DNA of 43,723 nt, from positions 1 to 43,723 of the forward strand of contig NZ_JRGK01000270.1 in the NCBI RefSeq assembly GCF_000764645.1. Reading direction: 5' to 3'. The notes beneath the pieces were generated by a model, which worked only from the letters and a program-made list of their open reading frames with translations, ran no database searches and was not told the DNA's origin. This stretch comes from Aeromonas finlandensis. GTDB taxonomy: Bacteria; Pseudomonadota; Gammaproteobacteria; Enterobacterales; Aeromonadaceae. Below, piece after piece: positions 20,154-28,330 of this stretch; position 1 is the stretch's first letter, and each line of letters begins with the position of its first letter. The translations under genes were made by a program, and so were the position numbers.

Positions 20154-20894
20154 CTACCTTGCGACCCCTCTCGCTGCATTGATGCGGGCCACTAATGTGT
20201 CTATAGATGCTTTCTTTTCGGGATATAACTCATCTAGAATATGAGAAAAAATTTTATAACCATCGACCACATCTGATTTTCTAACCTGATATCCTGCATG
20301 AGTACCATCATTACCCAACCACCTAATTGCATTAGCTGGCTCAACTATTTTCCGATAGTCTTCAGGTAGAGACGCAATTCTTTTTGCTAAAGATAAAAAG
20401 TTTCCTTTTTCATCAACTGATGCAACCTCCATTTCCCCTAGCAAGACTTCCAACGCTGCACGCAATGTACTTAAACTTGTACTAGGTGAGCTAAAATATG
20501 TTGAAAATGAAGTTGATAAAGCCTTTTTTACCCAATATGGAGTGTCTTTGGGTGGTACAAATATTTGAAGTGGAGGTTGAAAATATGTCACTTCAAAATT
20601 ATCAAACCAATCCCATCCGCCCGAGCCATCATCTAAGTATTCTTGAGAAACATCACCTGTACCGACGCACATAACAGCACACCCACAATCTGGAATTGTG
20701 CACTTTAAATTTAGACTGAATACATACTCAATCGATTCAGGATCAAAGGCGGGATGGTTGGGATCAATTGGTACCTTGTACTGTTTCTGAAAGCCATTTT
20801 CTTGACTAACTAACGAGTTTGCCCCGCATTCTGGACAAGGCCATGTTGGGATGCTGTCATCCATAAATCTAGATAAGAATATTTTTTCATTCAT
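20154..20894 (-). CDS. DUF4145-like zinc-ribbon protein, function unknown
   Basis: A 246-residue soluble protein. The N-terminus has CPEC (residues 19-22) and a second cysteine group (CTIPDCGCAVMC, near residue 64), probably a zinc ribbon. The C-terminal part, with NAIRWLGNDGTHAG near residue 190, resembles the DUF4145 helical domain seen in many accessory and defence-associated proteins. Base composition is clearly AT-richer than the flanking genes, suggesting recent acquisition. An attC-like site lies 25 nt before its start, so it may be the body of a gene cassette. No function can be assigned. Family call moderate; coding call strong. Confidence 0.7.
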   Translation of the reverse strand: MNEKIFLSRFMDDSIPTWPCPECGANSLVSQENGFQKQYKVPIDPNHPAFDPESIEYVFSLNLKCTIPDCGCAVMCVGTGDVSQEYLDDGSGGWDWFDNFEVTYFQPPLQIFVPPKDTPYWVKKALSTSFSTYFSSPSTSLSTLRAALEVLLGEMEVASVDEKGNFLSLAKRIASLPEDYRKIVEPANAIRWLGNDGTHAGYQVRKSDVVDGYKIFSHILDELYPEKKASIDTLVARINAARGVAR

Positions 20895-20918
20895 CTTAAA
20901 TACGTCTCAAAAATTCAG

Positions 20919-21010
20919 GCATAACGCAAAGTTAAATTGCTGAGTGCTGGCGCTAATTTTGGAAACCAAAATTCGTGACAGTTCGAGGTAAATTGGAACG
21001 TTTTGTTAGC
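20919..21010 (-). other. attC-like recombination site (candidate integron cassette junction)
   Basis: On the minus strand the site runs from GCTAACAAAACG to GCGTTATGC, 92 nt. The two ends pair as a long imperfect palindrome that closes on an 8-bp stem AATTTTGG / CCAAAATT at its centre. This is the layout of integron attC sites, with a GTTATGC core like Vibrio sites. The stop codon of the upstream gene (TAA, 21006-21008) lies inside the outer box, and the next gene starts 25 nt beyond, as in gene cassettes. No integrase gene is in the window. Inferred by eye, not by covariance model. Confidence 0.5.
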
Positions 21011-21383
21011 TATTTTGGACAGGAACTTCAAACTCAAATTCCGTTCCAATAACAAGCCTTACAAACTGCCTTAGCTTGTTCACAACATCATCGCTGTCAT
21101 CAACCAGTTCTGGTATTACGGTTTTTGCTTGCTTCATGTTATTGGTAGGATTCCATTCTTTGCGTTTATCGCCAATAGTAACAATGACGCTCTCAATTCC
21201 CCGAAGACAAATGTCAAACGTCACTTCAATATTTGAGATTCCATCAGCAACATATGCGACAGCGTAATCAAGTAATTTACCTTGTAATTTATCTACTTGA
21301 ACACTGCGCCATTCATAGCTAACAGGCCCACTATTTTCGACAATTTGTGGGTAACCAGTAAGAACATAAACTTCTTTCTTCAT
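21006..21383 (-). CDS. small hypothetical protein, possibly DUF2591-like
   Basis: About 125 residues, hydrophilic, with no signal peptide. The segment VDKLQGKLLDYAVAYVADG is reminiscent of the N-terminus of phage-type DUF2591 proteins; this resemblance is weak. The start is uncertain. The ATG at 21383 (MKKEVYVLTG) is preferred as a natural N-terminus with a weak purine-rich stretch upstream; an ATG at 21407, a GTG at 21416 and a TTG at 21431 are in frame. AT-rich codon use matches the neighbouring accessory gene, not the chromosome around it. Its stop falls inside the attC-like site, which argues that it is a cassette-borne gene. Confidence 0.55.
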   Translation of the reverse strand: MKKEVYVLTGYPQIVENSGPVSYEWRSVQVDKLQGKLLDYAVAYVADGISNIEVTFDICLRGIESVIVTIGDKRKEWNPTNNMKQAKTVIPELVDDSDDVVNKLRQFVRLVIGTEFEFEVPVQNS

Positions 21384-21485
21384 CTTATTATCTCTATCTT
21401 GTGACATCTGGGTCACCCACCAATTTGACAACAGCGTAGCATGCTGATTGGCTTGACGGGTATCTCGTATATTGGGCTAAAAGTC

Positions 21486-21516
21486 GTAGGTTGGCGCTGA
21501 ACGCAGTGAAGCCCAA
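21486..21516 (+). repeat. REP-type element 1
   Basis: GTAGGTTGGCGCTGAACGCA followed by GTGAAGCCCAA matches the GTAGGTTGG..GAAGCCCAA type of repetitive extragenic palindrome common in gammaproteobacteria. It forms an inverted pair with element 2 about 90 nt away. Confidence 0.65.
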
Positions 21517-21606
21517 GGTTTACCGTGAAATATATCTGCAAATTTGTTTTACCGATCGCCCCAGCCCATGTGTATCCCGCTCTGGTTGAGCTGATCATGC
21601 TTGCCT

Positions 21607-21638
21607 GTTGGGCTTCGTTATGCTCTGCGCCAACTTAC
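21607..21638 (-). repeat. REP-type element 2 (inverted)
   Basis: Reads GTAAGTTGGCGCAGAG then CATAACGAAGCCCAAC on the minus strand, the same motif as element 1 in opposite orientation, just after the stop of the 21649-22008 gene. Elements 1 and 2 together have the paired layout of a BIME. Confidence 0.65.
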
Positions 21639-21648
21639 AAAAGCAAGG

Positions 21649-22008
21649 CTACCGAGTATAAATATCCGAACGCTCATTTATTTTACCTAAACGAACTAAC
21701 CTGGACGCAATGGAACCTTTTGTTCTTTTATGGATTCTTGATAATTCATCAATGCCTAAGCCTGAATCAAAACTATTTGCCAACATTTCATCCTCGTCTG
21801 ACGTCCATGGCTTACCAGCATTTTCTGGTAAATCAGATTTACGCTTTTCAGAAATAATTGATGCTTCGAGGCTCTGTTTTGCAATAAATAAAGCTCGAAT
21901 GACTTTCGGCTGGTTGAAACAGCTTTCTTCAGATAACTCTTCACCAGTTTCAGGGTTAACGCCCTCTGACAATGCTGAGATGATTTCTAAAGCCTTAATT
22001 ACATCCAT
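21649..22008 (-). CDS. hypothetical protein with C-terminal Myb/SANT-like helix pattern
   Basis: A 119-residue protein starting MDVIKALEIIS at an ATG with AAGGGAAAAAT upstream. The first 60 residues (ALSEGVNPETGEEL, then QPKVIRALFIAKQSLE) resemble a short hypothetical family that I recognise only loosely. The last 45 (PWTSDEDEMLANSFDSG, then IHKRTKGSIASRLVRLG) look like a SANT/Myb-type or GcrA-like DNA-binding helix bundle. It is AT-rich like its two neighbours and flanked by REP elements 2 and 3. A regulatory role is only a guess. Confidence 0.6.
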   Translation of the reverse strand: MDVIKALEIISALSEGVNPETGEELSEESCFNQPKVIRALFIAKQSLEASIISEKRKSDLPENAGKPWTSDEDEMLANSFDSGLGIDELSRIHKRTKGSIASRLVRLGKINERSDIYTR

Positions 22009-22038
22009 ATTTTTCCCTTTAATGCTGAAGAACTCGTA

Positions 22039-22071
22039 TGTTGGGCTTCGATACACTCTGTATCAACCTGC
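22039..22071 (-). repeat. REP-type element 3
   Basis: Minus strand GCAGGTTGATACAGAG then TGTATCGAAGCCCAACA. Diverged from elements 1 and 2 but keeps GGTTG and GAAGCCCAAC. It lies just upstream of the 21649-22008 gene and marks the right edge of the AT-rich patch. Confidence 0.55.
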
Positions 22072-22353
22072 AAAAACCACGCTACCGCCCCTGAATTCCA
22101 GCCTCCAGTCTGCTGCTTCTTACCTGCGATATGGTGCTGGTCTGACTCATGGCTGATTCCTGTGAGAGGTTGCCAAGCGGCTATGTTACCGAACGGGGCT
22201 GGGGTGAAAAGCGTAAGCGGGCCATTTCCTGAGCAAGATCAACAAATTAATCAATAACGGGTGGCGATGTGCTCGTGTCAGAGCAGCGCCCATCATCGCA
22301 GGGGGAAAACGGAAGGGGAAAGCGGGAGTGTCGCCAGCTTGTTGGCGGGCATT
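22072..22353. other. intergenic stretch without a recognised gene
   Basis: About 280 nt returning to high GC. I see no family-like frame, tRNA or clear promoter. It separates the accessory patch from the terminator of the Aer-like gene. Confidence 0.5.
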
Positions 22354-22391
22354 AAAAAATCCTATGGGCCCAAAGGCCCATAGGATTTTTC
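22354..22391 (-). terminator. intrinsic terminator after the Aer-like gene
   Basis: Long perfect stem AAAATCCTATGGGCC / GGCCCATAGGATTTT with a 4-nt loop and A/T tails on both sides, about 26 nt after the stop. Confidence 0.9.
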
Positions 22392-22416
22392 TGCGGTGAT
22401 TGTTTGTGTGTAGTGG

Positions 22417-24054
22417 TTATCTGGCTTGGCGTACCGGCACGGCGTGGGTGGCCGGTGCTTCATAGCGGCTTTGAGTCGCCGGGGCGTTTTTCTGGAACTG
22501 GCGTACCAGCCGGTCGAGGTCGTTTAACTGGCCCACCAGTTGGGTGATGCCGTGCACGGCGTGCTGGCTGCCGACACTGGAGTCATCGGCCAGGGTCTTG
22601 ATGCTGAGCACGTTGCGGTTGATCTCGGCGGTCACGTGGGATTGCTCCTGCACCGCTTGGGCAATCTGGCCGCTGCCGGAGGCAACCTGCTGCAACATGT
22701 TGTTGATCTGCTGCAGGATGGCGCCGGTGGCGGATGCTTTTTGCTGGCAACTATCGGCGAGCTGGCACCCTTTCTCCATTGCTTGCTCTGCCTCGCCCGA
22801 GCTGTTTTGCAGTTCGGTGATCATCTTCTGGATCTCGCTGGTAGAGGATTGGGTCTTGATGGCCAGCGTGCGGATCTCGTCGGCAACCACCGAGAAACCG
22901 CGGCCCGCTTCGCCAGCCCGGGCAGCTTCAATCGCGGCGTTGAGGGCCAGCAGATTGGTCTGGTTGGCGATGTTGTTGATCACATCGAGGATGCCGTCGA
23001 TATCGCGGCAGTGGCCGACCAGTGCGCTGATGACGGTTCTGGAGGTAGTCAGCTCGTTGTTCATGCCAACAACTGCCGTTACTGTCTCGGCCACGCTGCT
23101 ATTGCCGCTCTTGAACAGCACGGCGGTCTCATCCAGCAGGCTGGAGGAGTCGCTGGAGCTTTGCGAGACCTCGCGGATTGACTCGGACATCTCGGTGATG
23201 GCGGTCGCCACCTGATTGGTTTCGGCCTGCTGTTGCTGCAGGTTGTCGGTGATGGACTCGGCGTTGCGCAGATCCCCTTCGGCGGCTTGCAGGATCTTGC
23301 CACAGGTCTGCTGGGTGCGGGCCAGCACGGCGTTGAATTCGGCCTGATTCATGATCATCGAGAGTTCGATGGCAGCGATGTTGTCCACCTTGTTGGTGTA
23401 GAGCAGTTGCATCAGTGGATTATCGAAGCGGCTGCGGGCCATCTTGTTGAGCTTGCCCAGGCGGCGGGAGAGGGCATTCAGGGTCACGGCGGCCACGGCC
23501 AGCGGGAGGGCGACCAGCGCCAGTTGCCAGTCCATCTCGTGGCTGTAACCCAGGGCAAACATGGCGAGCAGGCTCAGCAGCAGGCAGAGGTTGATGGTCA
23601 GGGTATGAGAGAAGGTGGGCAGCTTGAGTGCCAGCGGCAGCTTGTCTTTGCGCAGGTCTGCATAGACCTTCTCGGCCCGCTGTTTGATCTCCTCGCTCGG
23701 TGCGGTGCGCACCGATTGATACTCCACCACCCGACCATTGGCATCCTTGATGGGGGTGACGAATGCACTGACCCAGTAGTGGTCACCGCTCTTGCAACGA
23801 TTTTTCACCGGCCCCATCCAGCTCTTCCCATCCCGGATGTGGTTCCACAGGTCGGCAAAGGCCTGTTTCGGCATATCTGGATGGCGGACCATATTGTGGT
23901 GTTGGCCGACCAGCTCATCCAGCTGGAAGCCTGCAATCTCGCAGAATTCGTCGTTGGCATAAGTGATGCGACTCTCCAGATCCGTGGTGGAAATGAGGCT
24001 CTGGTGATCCGGATAGAGGCGCTCGCGTTGGGTAACCGGTTGATTGACTCTCAT
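22417..24054 (-). CDS. aer: Aer-type PAS-domain energy taxis receptor
   Basis: A 545-residue cytoplasm-facing chemoreceptor. Residues 20-120 form a PAS domain nearly identical in layout to E. coli Aer: [32 protein letters not shown] (with the FAD-contacting Arg-His pair), [14 protein letters not shown]. Two hydrophobic helices lie near residues 153-197 with almost no periplasmic loop. The signalling hairpin [20 protein letters not shown] lies near residue 355. It probably senses redox through bound FAD to steer toward good electron acceptors. GGAG precedes the ATG. An FNR-like box lies 32-45 nt upstream. The symbol is by similarity; aer paralogues are common in this group. Confidence 0.88.
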   Translation of the reverse strand: MRVNQPVTQRERLYPDHQSLISTTDLESRITYANDEFCEIAGFQLDELVGQHHNMVRHPDMPKQAFADLWNHIRDGKSWMGPVKNRCKSGDHYWVSAFVTPIKDANGRVVEYQSVRTAPSEEIKQRAEKVYADLRKDKLPLALKLPTFSHTLTINLCLLLSLLAMFALGYSHEMDWQLALVALPLAVAAVTLNALSRRLGKLNKMARSRFDNPLMQLLYTNKVDNIAAIELSMIMNQAEFNAVLARTQQTCGKILQAAEGDLRNAESITDNLQQQQAETNQVATAITEMSESIREVSQSSSDSSSLLDETAVLFKSGNSSVAETVTAVVGMNNELTTSRTVISALVGHCRDIDGILDVINNIANQTNLLALNAAIEAARAGEAGRGFSVVADEIRTLAIKTQSSTSEIQKMITELQNSSGEAEQAMEKGCQLADSCQQKASATGAILQQINNMLQQVASGSGQIAQAVQEQSHVTAEINRNVLSIKTLADDSSVGSQHAVHGITQLVGQLNDLDRLVRQFQKNAPATQSRYEAPATHAVPVRQAR

Positions 24055-24085
24055 GGCGTTGCTCCCGAACAGTGGTGGTTGAAGT

Positions 24086-24099
24086 TTGATCTACGTCAA
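24086..24099 (-). promoter_or_regulatory. candidate FNR box upstream of the Aer-like gene
   Basis: TTGATCTACGTCAA matches the FNR/ANR consensus TTGAT-N4-ATCAA except for one base. It lies between about 32 and 45 nt before the start codon. Oxygen control of an energy-taxis receptor would make sense, but this is a single-site visual match. The remainder of 24055-24305 holds no supported gene. Confidence 0.4.
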
Positions 24100-24305
24100 G
24101 ACTCATTGCAAAGGGTAGGCCATGAATGCCAATACTGATTTTTGTGTCATTAGCAGCGGTTTTGGCCGATATAACGCTGCCAAAGTTGCAATGTGCAACG
24201 GATTTCGGGAGAAGATCGTCCGCCTCATGCGCAATTTGCAACTCATTCTGGGCGAGCGTTTGCGTCAGCAAGTGGACGCGGGGCCGGTATCGCCCCGCAA
24301 CGGGA

Positions 24306-25166
24306 TCAGGGCAGGGGAGGGGTGGTGACGGGGGCTGTTTCAGTGGCGTGCAGCTGTACCTCGATCTGGATCCCCTGCACCAGCACGGTTTTCAGATCCT
24401 GCAGATACTCCTCCAGCGGTGACTCTTGCAGCAGCTGGGCAAGCTCGTTACCCACCGGGGTGAGCCGGTAGTAGAGCAGGGTGATGTTGTTCTGCTTGCA
24501 CTGCAACCGCCAGTGCTGGTTGCCGAACTCCAGCTCGACCCCATCGGCGGGCAGTGGGCCGGACTCCAGCTCCGCGCGGTGCAGCAGCCCCAGTTCGAAC
24601 AGTTGCAGCAGGGCGTTGTAGGGCAGCCGGTATTTGCCAAGGCCGAGGCGCGTCGCCTTGGCGCGGCTCAGCAAAGTGGCCCCCTTGTGCAGCCCCAGCA
24701 GCAGCCGCTGCTCGTCACTACCGGTGTAGTGGCAGGTCAGCGAACAGATGCGCTGGAACAGCAGGGCCTCGCGCTGGGTCATCTCCTTGAGGGTAGAGAG
24801 CGCCCGGATGGAGAAGCGGCCCGGCGTGGCCACCTCCAGCGCGAAGATCCGCCCCCACAGCTGCTGCATCGGCACCATGCTGATATCTTCCGCCAGGTGC
24901 AGGAAGCGGGTCAGCCAGTCGCTGTCCATCTCCCCCCCGGCCGCCGTCTCTTCGCAGTGGCGGGAGGCCATCACCATGATGGCTTCCAGATTGCGCTGGC
25001 GGGCGGCCTGATCCGCCAGATGGCGAAAGGTGGCGCGCTGTTCGAAGGTGCTGTCCGTGTTGCGGGTGAGCATGCCGTCGATGCCGCGACTGCGGGCCAG
25101 ACGCAGGGTCTGCTCCTGGCTGCTCAGGATCGAACTCTCTTTCTTGGGGGGGGGTAGATCGGCCAT
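24306..25166 (-). CDS. TIGR03899 family protein (DUF2806-like), function unknown
   Basis: A 286-residue soluble protein, largely helical. The central MVPMQQLWGRIFALEVATPG followed by FSIRALSTL is the recognisable core of the TIGR03899/DUF2806 family found in Vibrio, Shewanella and Aeromonas. The N-terminus is Pro/Lys-rich and the C-terminus ends in a low-complexity Thr/Pro tail. GGAG lies five bases before the ATG. There is no signal peptide or catalytic motif I can name. It is separated from the zinc operon by a terminator, so it is probably its own transcript. Confidence 0.8.
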   Translation of the reverse strand: MADLPPPKKESSILSSQEQTLRLARSRGIDGMLTRNTDSTFEQRATFRHLADQAARQRNLEAIMVMASRHCEETAAGGEMDSDWLTRFLHLAEDISMVPMQQLWGRIFALEVATPGRFSIRALSTLKEMTQREALLFQRICSLTCHYTGSDEQRLLLGLHKGATLLSRAKATRLGLGKYRLPYNALLQLFELGLLHRAELESGPLPADGVELEFGNQHWRLQCKQNNITLLYYRLTPVGNELAQLLQESPLEEYLQDLKTVLVQGIQIEVQLHATETAPVTTPPLP

Positions 25167-25228
25167 GCTGGCTCCATTAGCACAGGTTCAGGAGGTGAAT
25201 GTTACTCCAACTGTGATCCCAAGATAAC

Positions 25229-25259
25229 AAAGCGGCCTCCGTGGAGGCCGCTTTTTTTC
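25229..25259. terminator. terminator between the zinc operon and the TIGR03899 gene
   Basis: Stem AAAGCGGCCTCC / GGAGGCCGCTTT. The T run is long on the plus strand and shorter (TTTGTT) on the minus strand, where it would end the DUF3299 transcript. Confidence 0.75.
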
Positions 25260-25271
25260 AGCATGTCAGGG

Positions 25272-25748
25272 TTACTCTTCGTAGACGGTGATTTCGGCCG
25301 CATCCATGGCGTAGGAGGCGGAGGCCATCTCATGGCTGGAGCTGACGGTATGCATCTTGCCTTTCACCCAGATGGCGTCCCACAGGTCATCTACCGGCGC
25401 GCCCTTGGGGAAGCTCACATAGATCACCTGATTGGTGGGGGGCGGCGGCACATGGATACAGGCGCCAAAGTAGGGCACCAGCAGGAAGGCGGTGATCTTC
25501 TTGGCATCCCCCTCCAGCGGCACCACGAAGCCCGGAATGCGCACATCCTGGTTGTCCAGCTTCTTGTTCACGCCGCCCACCGGCTGCGGCACGGAGGCGA
25601 GATTACCCTCGTGGTTGATTTGAGGCGGAGGTAACAGCTTTTCCCCCTCCGGGATCAACAGTTCCCAGTCGATGGTTTTGTAATCGGCAGCCATGGCGGG
25701 CAGCACCAGCAGGCTGGCCAGCAGCGCCACTATTTTCCACTTCATCAT
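25272..25748 (-). CDS. DUF3299 exported protein, last gene of Zrg-like operon
   Basis: A 158-residue protein with a signal peptide (residues 1-21, cut after PAMA-A). The mature part carries the DUF3299 pattern: DWELLIPEGE, RIPGFVVPLEGD and LVPYFGACIHVPPPPTNQVI. Its one conserved cysteine with neighbouring His may bind metal. Proteins of this family accompany metal ABC transporters, including the zinc-regulated Zrg operon of Vibrio cholerae as I recall it. It lies 31 nt after the permease gene. Two adjacent ATGs are possible; AAGGA suits the second (25745) slightly better. It is likely a periplasmic accessory of zinc uptake; its role is inferred from context. Confidence 0.82.
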   Translation of the reverse strand: MMKWKIVALLASLLVLPAMAADYKTIDWELLIPEGEKLLPPPQINHEGNLASVPQPVGGVNKKLDNQDVRIPGFVVPLEGDAKKITAFLLVPYFGACIHVPPPPTNQVIYVSFPKGAPVDDLWDAIWVKGKMHTVSSSHEMASASYAMDAAEITVYEE

Positions 25749-25779
25749 CTGTCCTTCTATCGGTATATAGGGCGTCTTG

Positions 25780-27027
25780 CTAGACGCGAATGCTCATGCC
25801 ATCGCTCAGGCTGTAGCGATAGGCTCTGGCAGCCGGGAGCAGGCCGATCACCATGCCTGCCAGCCATACCACCCCCAACAACTGCCACTCGTAGGTGCTC
25901 GGCAGCCCCAGACTCAGTTGCAGGCCATAGTGGCTGAGCAACCAGGGTGTGGCAAGCCCCTGCCCCAGATAGAGCACGGCGACCCCGAGGGCGATGCCGA
26001 CCGTGGTCAGCGCCATTGCCTCCAGTGCCAGCAGCAGGAAGAGGTGGGAGGGACCCGCGCCGAGGGAGCGCAGGATGGCGAGTTCGCGGCGTCGTTCGTT
26101 GAGCCCCGCCAGCAAGGTGGTCAGCATGCCGATCAGACCCGCCACCACCACGAAACCGGCGATGACCGAGAGGGCGGTTTCCGCCACGCTCATCAGGCTC
26201 CACAACTCCTGCAGCGCGGCGCCGGGCAGGATCGCCATCAGCGGCTCTTTGGCATAGGTGTTGACGCTGCGCTGCAACTGGAACGCCAGAATCCGGTTGC
26301 TCAACCCCACCATAAAGGCGGTGATGGTTTTCGGGGTGAGATCCTGTGCCAGCGCCTGCTCCGGTGTCACGTTCTTGCTGTGACGACCGGTGTCCCAGCC
26401 CAGATGGATCGCCTCGATTCCCGCCAGCGGGACATGGATGGTGCGATCGATGGGGGTGCCGGTCGGCGCCAGTATTCCCACCACCTTGAACGGCATGTTG
26501 TCGTGCTGGCTGAACGAGGTGTTGCCAGCGCCGTGGGCGATAACGATGGCTTGATCGATCCGATAGCCCAGCTTCTCGGCCACCTGAGCGCCGAGCACCG
26601 CTTCAAACGGCGTCCCGAATGGCCGACCCTCGCGCAGTTTCAGCGACTGCTGTTGGCCGTACTTCAGGTGAGTGAAGTAGTCGCCATTGGTGCCGAGCAC
26701 CCGAAATCCCTTGTGGGAGTCACCGAGGGAGAGGGGGATGGTCCAGGCAACACCGGGCTGCTGTTTGATGGCCTGATAGGAGTCCCACCCCACGTTGTTG
26801 GTGGGGTTGCCGATGCGAAACACCGAGTAGAGCAGCAGGTTCACCTGACCGGAGCGGGCGCCAACGATGAGATCGGTACCCGAGACGGTGTTGGAGAAGC
26901 TTTCGCGGGCCTGGGTGCGCACCCGCTCAACTCCGAGCAGCAGGGTGACGCTGATGGCGACAGCCAACAGGGTGAGCCCGGCGGTGAGCCGACGGGCCCA
27001 GAGACTTTGCAGGGCGAGTTTTAGCAT
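25780..27027 (-). CDS. ABC transporter permease (FtsX/MacB type), Zrg-like
   Basis: A 415-residue permease with one N-terminal membrane helix (residues 15-35), a large MacB-like periplasmic domain (about 40-270) and three C-terminal helices. Typical marks are NERRRELAILRSLGAGPSHL before the middle helix and LIVGARSGQVNLLLYSVFRIG early in the periplasmic part. This is the ABC3/type VII fold, which usually moves substrates mechanically rather than as a classical importer channel. It overlaps the ATPase gene by seven bases, with GGAGAG upstream. With the His-rich ZrgA-like protein it most likely serves zinc acquisition. Confidence 0.88.
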   Translation of the reverse strand: MLKLALQSLWARRLTAGLTLLAVAISVTLLLGVERVRTQARESFSNTVSGTDLIVGARSGQVNLLLYSVFRIGNPTNNVGWDSYQAIKQQPGVAWTIPLSLGDSHKGFRVLGTNGDYFTHLKYGQQQSLKLREGRPFGTPFEAVLGAQVAEKLGYRIDQAIVIAHGAGNTSFSQHDNMPFKVVGILAPTGTPIDRTIHVPLAGIEAIHLGWDTGRHSKNVTPEQALAQDLTPKTITAFMVGLSNRILAFQLQRSVNTYAKEPLMAILPGAALQELWSLMSVAETALSVIAGFVVVAGLIGMLTTLLAGLNERRRELAILRSLGAGPSHLFLLLALEAMALTTVGIALGVAVLYLGQGLATPWLLSHYGLQLSLGLPSTYEWQLLGVVWLAGMVIGLLPAARAYRYSLSDGMSIRV

Positions 27028-27710
27028 GAGACTCTCCGGTTGAGCTGTTGCAGATTTTCGACCCGTGGGAACAGGGGTTCGAGATAGGGGTCATGGCTGA
27101 CGAAGATCAGGGTCGAGCCCTGCTTCTCGCACTCTTCGAACAACAGCTTGATAAAGGCCGCCCGGTTGTCGGTATCGAGGGCTGAGGTGGGCTCGTCGGC
27201 GATCACCAGTGGCGGCGAGCCGATCAGCGCCCGTGCGGCAGCAACCCGCTGCTGCTGGCCGATGCTGAGGGCATGAACGGGGCGGTGCAGCGCTTCATCC
27301 GGCAGTTGCAGCTCCGCCAGCAGACGGCGCGCCTCCTGCTCCGGACTGCCCTGCAGGCGGGCCCGCTTGTCGGGGGAGAAGGTGAGGGCAGCGGTGACGT
27401 TGTCCTGCACCGAGAGAAATGGCAGCAGATTGAACTGCTGGAAGATATAACCCAGATTGGCCGCCCGGAAGTGGTCACGGGCGCGGCCAGAGAGCCGGGC
27501 CAACGGTTGGCCCAGCACCTCCAGGGTGCCGTGGTTGGCGGTCTGGATCCCGGCGAGCAACCCGAGCAGGGTCGATTTGCCGGAGCCCGATGGCCCCTTG
27601 ATAAAGACCCGCTCACCCTCGTTGATGGTGAGGGCGGGCAGATCGAGTACAGCGTCACCACCTGGCCAGGCAAAGGCCAGATCTCGGATTTCAACCACGG
27701 CTTTTTTCAT
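27021..27710 (-). CDS. ABC transporter ATP-binding protein, Zrg-like
   Basis: A 229-residue ATPase of the LolD/MacB class. Walker A is GPSGSGKST near residue 40, the Q-loop region is YIFQQFNLLPFLSV, the signature is LSIGQQQRVA near 145, Walker B is LVIADEPTSALD and the H-loop is FVSHDP. It lies four bases after the zrgA-like stop and overlaps the permease start, so the three are tightly coupled. It powers the permease encoded next to it. Confidence 0.9.
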   Translation of the reverse strand: MKKAVVEIRDLAFAWPGGDAVLDLPALTINEGERVFIKGPSGSGKSTLLGLLAGIQTANHGTLEVLGQPLARLSGRARDHFRAANLGYIFQQFNLLPFLSVQDNVTAALTFSPDKRARLQGSPEQEARRLLAELQLPDEALHRPVHALSIGQQQRVAAARALIGSPPLVIADEPTSALDTDNRAAFIKLLFEECEKQGSTLIFVSHDPYLEPLFPRVENLQQLNRRVSC

Positions 27711-27714
27711 GGCG

Positions 27715-28299
27715 TTACCAGCTCAGCTTGTTGGCGGACGGGGTCAGTTCGGCTGCGGTCTGGCCGGTAGGCAGGATCCCCTGCACGCTCAGCTTCGCAA
27801 GGCTTGGATAGACACTGAACAGGGTCGCCTCAAGACCGGTGAGTTTGGCCGGGGTGGCGCAGGTGTAGGTGTACATGGCTCCCATGTCGGCGTGACCCGC
27901 TGCGTCATGATCATGGTGGTGCTCATGCTCGTTGCTGGCAGCCTTGTCATGGTCATGGTCATGGTCGTGATCATGTTCTTCTTTGGCTGCCTGCAGCTCT
28001 TGCTGGGTCAGCTTGCAGCCAGCGGCCGGGTCGAGGCGGAACAGGGCGTCAGGTTGCTTGAGTTGAGCTATGGCCTTGGCATATTGCGCCTTCTCTTCAG
28101 CGCTCTTGGCTGTGTGCTCGAAGCCCACCAGATCGGCAGCAGGGGCCTGCAACTCGATCATCAGCTGGTTGCCATCGACCACCAGATTGAGGTGGCCGTG
28201 GCCATGTTCATGGGCACCGTGGCTGTGGCTTTCGTGCTCGTCGTGATTTGCGTGTACGCCAAAGGCCGCCGCGGCCAGCAACAGAGTAACTGCTTTCAT
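27715..28299 (-). CDS. zrgA: His-rich periplasmic zinc-binding protein (DUF2796, ZrgA-like)
   Basis: A 194-residue secreted protein with a signal peptide (residues 1-17). Two metal-binding stretches stand out: a His cluster at residues 18-36 (HESHSHGAHEHGHGH) and a long His/Asp run near 109-135. The rest matches DUF2796 (LNLVVDGNQLMIELQAPA, GFEHTAKSAEEK). DUF2796 proteins include Vibrio cholerae ZrgA, a Zur-controlled zinc-binding component. It precedes the ABC ATPase by four bases. It most likely captures zinc for the ABC system. The symbol is by family and context. Confidence 0.85.
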   Translation of the reverse strand: MKAVTLLLAAAAFGVHANHDEHESHSHGAHEHGHGHLNLVVDGNQLMIELQAPAADLVGFEHTAKSAEEKAQYAKAIAQLKQPDALFRLDPAAGCKLTQQELQAAKEEHDHDHDHDHDKAASNEHEHHHDHDAAGHADMGAMYTYTCATPAKLTGLEATLFSVYPSLAKLSVQGILPTGQTAAELTPSANKLSW

Positions 28300-28330
28300 C
28301 TTGAATCCTTTTTAACAACAAATTGAGAAA

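Noticed and set aside
22165-22210. A stretch after the accessory patch that looked slightly tRNA-like
   Set aside because: It cannot form acceptor, D, anticodon and T arms together; no tRNA is called anywhere in the window.
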